A DNA stretch of 64,000 nucleotides from Stomorhina lunata (Eukaryota > Arthropoda > Insecta > Diptera > Rhiniidae), in NCBI GenBank assembly GCA_933228675.1, contig OW121742.1:129185983-129249982 (forward strand). Direction: 5' to 3'. A program made the translations under genes and the position numbers. Under the pieces are notes generated by a model. The model worked only from the letters and a program-made list of their open reading frames with translations. It ran no database searches and had not been told where the DNA came from. Position 1 is the first letter of the stretch, and every line of letters begins with the position of its first letter. Shown here piece after piece: positions 57,571 to 64,000 of the stretch.

Positions 57571-59784
57571 AAAAAAAAACGGTTAAAACTTTGAAGTTAA
57601 GTTGGCTTTCTATTTTATCTTAAAAATCGCCAAAATTTATAGCCAAAATCTGCATATCGGCACTTTACTATTTTTCAGGTCAAAAATAGCCAAAATGCCG
57701 ATAAATCCGCAAATCTGGCGGGCCTGAATTCAAGATTGATTTAAATTTATTACTTCTTTTTACTTTGTCCCTCTTGCTCTATAATATTAAAAGCAGGGTC
57801 CATCAAAGAGAGAAAAATATAAAATTAATGTGTGTGAGTTTGACATGTATTGTTTTGAAAAAACACCATTATACGACCCTTCAAAAACAACGTCGTACAT
57901 ACTGGATTCTTATGCTGCGTTGTCGATTAAAATTGATTAAACAATACATATAAGTAGCGATTTTATTTTGGTGATTTTCTTAAATAAAATTTATTTATTT
58001 TAATGTTTTAAATAAATGTAATATACATATTTGTTGATAAATGTATTTCCTCTCGTTTTTTAAATTATCTCAAAAAAATATAAAAATCATTACTTCATCA
58101 ACTTCATCTATAAAAATGATTAACAAATTCTATTTTCACCAGATCATTAAGACCATTAAATAAAAGCAATCTTCAATCTACATCAGCTGAAGCTTGAAAG
58201 CTTCTTCAGTATTCATTTTTTTATTCATTTCCTTCACTTACATGATGTTTTTTTTTTTTTTTCAAAAAAGAAAAAGCAACACTCGATGATCAATTATAGA
58301 TTAAAATCTTAATGTCATATTAAATGACAATTTTTACCAAAGTGGAAGTTCTAAAGACAGAAAGAATATGATCAATTATAAATATTTGTTATAGGCAATG
58401 AATGGAATGGTAATGTGAGAATGTATGGACATTGTCGGCATCAGGACGGCAGCCAACATCATTTCTATCAGTCCAAGAATCAGCATGTTTTAACTTACAT
58501 ATGTTCGAGTTGTAATTTAATTTGTGGTTAACATTAGAAAGACATTTTTTTTTTTTTTTGTTCGAAGGAAAAAATTTGATTTATTATACAAAGAAGAAGA
58601 AATTGATGAGGTGATCTTGTATTAAACATATGGAGAAGAGACCGAAAACAACAATGTTGCTAATTTTTATTTTATATTTAAATCTTAAGACAATCCAATC
58701 AGAATAAGTAAGTACCTAATTGTACAGAGAGATAAACAGATACAGCTAAATTGATTTTAAATTCCACATTCAAAGTTAGAATTTCTGAATTTTTGTCGAT
58801 CAAATTTAAAAAAACAACAGCAAATAAAAAGAGTCACAAATATTTTCTACTTAAAATTTAATAAAAACAATCCTTTAACATTATCATCGTCATTATGTCG
58901 TTTAAACAAACCAACATCTTCTGCAACTTATCCCTAGAACACAAAATCAAATGCTTATTTTCACCAGACAATTAAAAGCCCTCCAAAACTTAAGGTAAGA
59001 AGGTTAAGAAGAATTTCTATTTTCTACAATTTCCTAACGAAGATTGGAAGAGCAACAGCAACAACAGCAGTAGCAGTAGCAACATTAAGATATTGCAAAC
59101 AAAAGGGGTTTGGCAAAGAAATTAATTAAAAAATAAGAAACAACTCTTACTTTTTGTTTTAGTAGCTACAATTTATTTTTGTATTCATAATTATGTACAA
59201 GCAGATGATGATAATGAAGGGGAAAAAGATCATGAATAAGGATTCAGTTTTCATAGTCTGGCTAGAAACTGAATAGAATTACTTAATATTTATTACAAAC
59301 AAGCTACTGCAAACAATTAATTAACTCTGTACTAACTACAGTGGGGAGTAAAACTTACACTCCAAAATGTTATAGCATTACCTTTGAAATTTGTCTTTCA
59401 TTTCACTGTTCCATGGAATTTAAGGTAACTACTTATAACAATGGGAGTGTAAAATGATGGTAAAAAGTCCATAAATTGTTGAAATATGTTGTAAAAATAT
59501 TATTTTTAGTTTTAACTTTATACATATTCGCTGCTGTTTTAATAAACTATTAGCATATAGTTTGCAGTTTATGTTTGAATATAACGCATGTTGTTAAATG
59601 CTAAATACCAAGACTCATGTCTATTGCTTTGCAGTTTCCTCATCCAACGATGTGATAACTTATCTCCTATTTAGAATTTAATATACGATAAAGTAACCCA
59701 CATAATCAAATAATAATAATAAATAATTGCCCTAAGTTTGCTTTTCAAAGTCAGCTAAATTTATTCATAACGCCCAAGCGAATT
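57571..59784. other. Non-coding stretch
   Basis: Just after the array, 57600-57725 ('aaaatagccaaaatgccgat', 'aaatctggcgggcctgaatt') is less AT-rich and looks like transposon end sequence, but I find no partner. The repeat shared with 165-305 lies at 57825-57930. Nothing else is definable. Confidence 0.5.
57825..57930. repeat. Dispersed repeat, copy 2 (shared with 165-305)
   Basis: 57882-57927 ('caaaaacaacgtcgtacata' onward to 'gcgttgtcgat') aligns with 255-300. A shorter upstream block also aligns. Same orientation as copy 1. Confidence 0.45.
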
Positions 59785-60690
59785 TTTATACCCACCATCA
59801 AAAAGAATGGAGGTATATTGAGATTGTCATTCCAAAGGAATATATACTCTGAATCCTTTTATGACAATTGAGCGATGTCTGTTGAAAGCACAATAACGCC
59901 TAAACAAAAAGATCTAGATATCTAAAACTTGGCAAAGATATTTTTTATTTCTAGAAAAATTGTGCTATCGAAATTCGGTAAAATCGTTCACTTATGATCA
60001 TAGCTTCCATATAATCTCGTCTAGGCTTATCGTTTATTTGCTAATAAAAAACAAATTGTAACATCTATGATGATAAAATTTGGTATATAGAAGTTTTACA
60101 TAAGCACTAGGTAGCATATAAAAATTCATTGACATCGGTTCACATTTAATCATAGCTTCCACACAAAACACTTACAGAAACAGCCTAAACTCAATACAAG
60201 AAAGTTTTATATGAATACCAGCCAAATATTGTTACAATCGGTCGCCATTTGACCATAGCTCCCATATAAAAAAACTTATGGAAACACAAAAATACAAATA
60301 GAAATTATATATTGAAAAAGTTGTGTATTGAAAATGAGCGAAAATCGGTTCATATTTAGTTAGAGCTCTCATATAACCCCGCCCCGGGAATCACAGTAAT
60401 GCTAATAAATTGAATGCAGTTGTAATAATAGCTATGATGACTTAAATTAGAATAGAAAGGTTTTATGCAACTATTGGTCAGTATATCAAATCTTAAAGAA
60501 ATCGGTTCATGCAAGAATAAGCTTTATATGAATATCAGCCAGTTTGTGACAATCGGTCAATATTTGACTATAGTTCTTATATATACAAAACTTTAACTAC
60601 CAAAGTTCTTCTAAAACATGGTCAACTGGGTTCTCATTTGTTTAAAAGTACTCGTATGAATAAATTGCTTTCTTGCCAATCTTGTTGTAT
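59785..60690 (+). repeat. Dispersed repeat, 'CCACCATCAAAAAGAAT' subfamily, copy 2
   Basis: It opens 'tttttatacccaccatcaaa', then 'aagaatggaggtatattg'. It shows the same succession of blocks as 41655-42360 ('cgatgtctgttgaaagcaca', 'gatcatagcttccatataat', 'cacatttaatcatagcttcc', 'caatcggtcgccatttgacc') and ends near 'ttgctttcttgccaatcttg' at about 60685. It is the longest copy in the window. No coding frame. Confidence 0.65.
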
Positions 60691-61321
60691 TACGCTTTAA
60701 GAAAACAAATAATACCCTCTCAAACAACAAAGGAAAAGGCAAATAAACGGACAGACATTAACTTTAAAAATCATCAAGAGCAAAAACAAAAACAAAAAGT
60801 AAATAAAGATTGCAACAAAATAACGCCAGAGGCAGTGAGTGCACTGATAACATCGATAACATGTAGCACATACTCAAAGGAACCACCAAACAACAACAAA
60901 AACAATATAAAATATAGACTATTAGACCTACTCGTCAACTAAGAGATCGAATCGAACAGTCAGTTATTGGTCATTACAAAATATGATTTAGGATATCTTT
61001 TCATTTAAAAAGTTTTTCCTTTAAAAAAAATTTTTCAATTATTTCGAGTCTATAGAAGTTAAATTTTAGAGGGTCCAGCCTAATATTTAAACTTAATCAT
61101 AGCAGATACAAGCTTCCTTACACTTACATTATATTTATTAACAGTTTCCCTACTTAATTTTGCATCAGTTGTTAGGTTTCTTTCTCATTCTGCTTCATTC
61201 AGAGATGCTGTAAATTTGTTGCTATCTACTACAACTCTTTCTTTACTTGAATAAAAATCATCAGAATCCGCATCAGCAACATCTAAAAGAAAAAGATATT
61301 CGAACAAACCGCAGTTTTAAA
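60691..61321. other. Non-coding stretch before the candidate exon
   Basis: A frame at 60673-60942 is Lys/Gln/Asn-rich and begins inside the dispersed repeat; I do not accept it. Nothing else is definable. Confidence 0.45.
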
Positions 61322-61422
61322 ATGTTGTCTGCGAGCTCCCGCAAGAGCAGCAACGGCAACAGAAAGACATCGTCAGTAAAAGTAAAAGAGGAAGTATCAC
61401 AACTTTTGTTAAATAAACAAGT
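61322..61422 (+). CDS. Candidate short first coding exon (unidentified gene)
   Basis: An ATG in fair fly context ('ttaaaATG') opens a frame whose codons are strikingly C/G-ending for this window (GCG AGC TCC CGC AAG AGC AGC AAC GGC AAC). It begins MLSASSRKSSNG and continues to KVKEEVSQLLL. At 61423 a strong 5' splice-site word GTAAGC follows; without splicing the frame ends at TAA 61424-61426 after 34 codons. A basic, Ser-rich N-terminus of a larger protein would look like this. I do not recognise it and find no downstream exon inside the window. The CAGCAACGGCAAC core could instead be one more non-coding CAA/CAG tract. Confidence 0.3.
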
Positions 61423-61426
61423 GTAA

Positions 61427-63279
61427 GCGGCATTGTACTCATTAACGCTTTACACAACAAATACAACAACAACAACATACAAGGAAAACAACAGCCAGTT
61501 TACAGTAGCAACAAATGGAATTTTAAATATGAATATCAAAAAGGAACATCACCGAAAAGTGTTTTCATGCCCTTCACCATGGGATATATATATACTCGTA
61601 AAAAAATAGTTTTTTATGGAAAATGGAAAAAAATTTAAATTTTTACCAAATTTCATGTTTAAAAAAATGCTCTAAGCAATTGCAACCAAAATTGTGAGTT
61701 TTACAATTTTTTTTAATCATATGTATATATTGCACATTAGAAGCTAAAATCAGAATTCCAACCCACTGTGCGACACACTTTAGATATAAGAGGAGAGATC
61801 ATTAACAATAAGTTTAAAAAACTTTATATGAGTTTTCTTATACTTGTCTACGAGTATATTATGTATCTTTTTGTTGCTATTGAAACCATTTTCGAATCAT
61901 TGGAAAATACCAAAAGATGAATTCTCTTCATTACCCCTTTTTCCATGTCTTTAGACAACAATATTGTTAATTGCTTTTTATCAAAAAGTTGTAATTTTTG
62001 AGAAACATTTTATTTTTGTTTTAAACTTTTATACTAAAGAAAAGATTACAATAAAAAAGTTTGAAATTTTTCCAGATAAAAAGAAAATCAGTTATATTTA
62101 AATTCTTTTAAATTATATTAAAAGAAAAGTGTGTAAAAGTCAAGAAAATTAAAAAAAATAATAAATTCCCACCTATTCATAGTCTGAAATATACTTAAAC
62201 ATTTATTGGCATGTTTTTATTTAACAATAAATTTTTAAAATATATCATTACTCATATTTTTCCATCTTTCAACAAATATTTTGAATATTATTAACATTTA
62301 GCTAATTATAGGTTTGTTGCTAATGGTTTTAATTAAATAAATTTCAGTTTTAGTTTATTTGTTGACTATCGTTTTTATGTTGTAATGATACCCTTCATTT
62401 AGAATTGGCCAAAACAAACATTTTAAACAAATATTTTTAGAAGGTACATAACTCGTTTATGAATTGACTTGACGTCTAATTAACAAATATTGCTGCTGTT
62501 TAGTTGGTTTTAAAACCCTTCACTCTTAGAGGTCTAAGCCTAAAATACCTTGAAAATATTAACTCAAGAATTCAATCATTAATAATAATGATAATTGAAG
62601 CCTAAAATAAAAGATGAATGACTGATTGGACTGAACAATCTCCAAGAGTAAGTATGTGGTATTAAATTTAATCAAATATTTAATAAAAAAAATTATCAAA
62701 GAGTTTTTTCTGTTGTTTACAAATTTGTTTTAATTATGGAGATTTTCTGAAAATTTGAAAATAAAATTTGTAATTTGTATACAGAACTTAACTTAATTAG
62801 CAATTTTAGTTATTTTGTAGTAAATGAATTAAATATTAAAGCAAGCCTAACAAAAAAATTTAATAAGGTACAACAAATTCTTATAAGTAACTTTTAAAGT
62901 TTACATCTCTACAAGAAACATATTCATTGACAAATACTAAAGATATAATCTTGAATTTTCTGATTTAACATTCAGATAAGTTCAAGTGACTTGTATTAAT
63001 TTTGCAAAGCCTTTAAAGCGGAGCCGTCCAGCTCTACAGCACAATGTGCGAACTTTTACAAAAGAGCTTTTGAGCATTCACACCGAAACACTATGTATGA
63101 GCGAGAAGCAAATATGTTTGTCCCGCTCACACTTACGTAAAATTGTCTTTCAAAGTCAAGACTACTAGATTAAAATTTGTTAATCGATTATATAAAAAAT
63201 GATCGAATATATAAGGAAAAATATAAATTTGACAACACTGACTACATGAGCTTTCATAGCTGTTTACCACAAATGCAAA
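61427..63279. other. Non-coding stretch
   Basis: No gene is supported. 'cccttcaccatgggatatat' at 61570 is a fragment of the dispersed repeat family. The 60-codon frame at 62986-63168 is less AT-rich in its middle ('aagcggagccgtccagctct') but ends without a recognisable motif. Confidence 0.45.
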
Positions 63280-63281
63280 TA

Positions 63282-64000
63282 AAGGGTGTCCCAACTAAAA
63301 CGCAATTTTAAATAAAATACAGATATTAAAAAAAAGTCGTGAAACTTTATTATATCGTAATGAGGTTATGTATGGAATAAGATATCGTGCAGATGGCAGC
63401 CGCGACTTTGCTAGCACACACACACACACAATGCTGCGGTATTTCATTAATGCAGCGTCCAATTTCCTCTTTTAAGGCATGAATCGTCGTCGGCTTATTC
63501 GCGTAAACCATCGACTTCAAAAAACCCCAAAGAAAAAAATATAAAGGTGTTAAATCGCACGATCTAGACGGCCAATTCTAGTCTCCAAAACGCGAAATAA
63601 CACGACCGGGAAATGACTGATGTAGCAATTTAATTATTTCTCTGGCTGTATTACATGTGGCGCCATCTTGTTGAAACCACATGCCCTCCACATTCATTTC
63701 TTCAATTATAGGCAAGAAAAAACTGGTTATCATTTCACGGCAACCAGTGAAATGATCAGCATGATAAAAAAAAAAGGTCCAATGATTCCTCCAGCCCCAA
63801 AAACCACAACACACAGTGACACGTTGAGGATGCATTTGCTTCTCGTGAATCACTCTAGGATTTTCCTCACCCCAAATGCGACAATTCTGCCTATTGACGA
63901 AGGCATCAAAATGGAAATGAGCCTCTTCACTGAAGATGATTTTATCGGCATCATGTTGTCTCTCCAATACCCAATTAACGAACACGATATCTTGTTCTAT
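63282..64000 (-). pseudogene. Mariner-family transposase, decayed, running off the window
   Basis: This is a minus-strand copy of a Tc1/mariner-type element. Its outer end is 'aagggtgtcccaactaaaac' at 63282 with a TA at 63280-63281; the rest lies beyond 64000. The frame is open from the window edge to 63578: IIFSEEAHFHFD, RVTVCCGFWGW, MWFQQDGATCNTAREII, FPGRVISRFGD. A TAG then interrupts it, and the same frame continues NWPSRSCDLTPLYFFLWGF and onward to EIPQH, where a (GT)n expansion (63417-63432) scrambles the end. The first catalytic Asp of the family's SDEAHF motif is Glu here (SEEAHF); the second (QQDGAT) and third (CDLTP) are kept. It cannot encode an active enzyme. It is a different, longer relative of the deleted element at 44854. 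Confidence 0.8.

Overview
This window is strongly AT-rich, gene-poor DNA from a cyclorrhaphan fly, most likely a calyptrate (blowfly, house-fly or relative). The grounds are a fatty-acid-binding protein very close to the Drosophila one, introns of 61 and 70 bp, CAA/CAG-rich and 'acatacatacatatgtatg'-type non-coding tracts, tRNA-derived SINEs, mariner and hAT elements, and a dispersed repeat of the type I associate with higher flies. The species call is inference.

Layout. 1-3190: non-coding. 3193-3493: two copies of a small inverted-repeat element placed head to head. 4927-8190: an apparently complete hAT-like DNA transposon with 450-bp terminal inverted repeats, an 8-bp palindromic target duplication and a three-exon, 711-aa putative transposase, inserted in a mariner relic. 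8300-13677: non-coding. 13678-14556: an intronless but intact FABP gene between perfect 15-bp direct repeats, i.e. a retrogene. Its right-hand repeat contains the stop codon of a possible host terminal exon on the other strand (14545-14672). 14.7-53 kb: mostly featureless non-coding DNA with several miniature inverted-repeat elements (15320, 18059, 24317, 31138), an AT-palindrome array (21.9-23.0 kb), a cluster of a GC-rich 16-18-bp motif (36.15-37.15 kb), two SINEs, and an internally deleted mariner sitting in the tail of one SINE (44854-45631). 53211-57570: a third SINE, truncated, running directly into a 4.2-kb AT-palindrome satellite with 633-, 490- and 447-bp higher-order repeats. 57.6-63.2 kb: non-coding, with a long dispersed repeat and one candidate short first coding exon at 61322. 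63282-64000: a decayed mariner transposase that runs off the window.

Only two full coding genes can be defended: the transposase and the FABP retrogene. Most of the rest records successive mobile-element insertions: hAT in mariner, mariner in a SINE tail, a satellite growing from a SINE, and a retrogene at the end of a possible host exon. Nothing here resembles a virus, a CRISPR array or a toxin gene.
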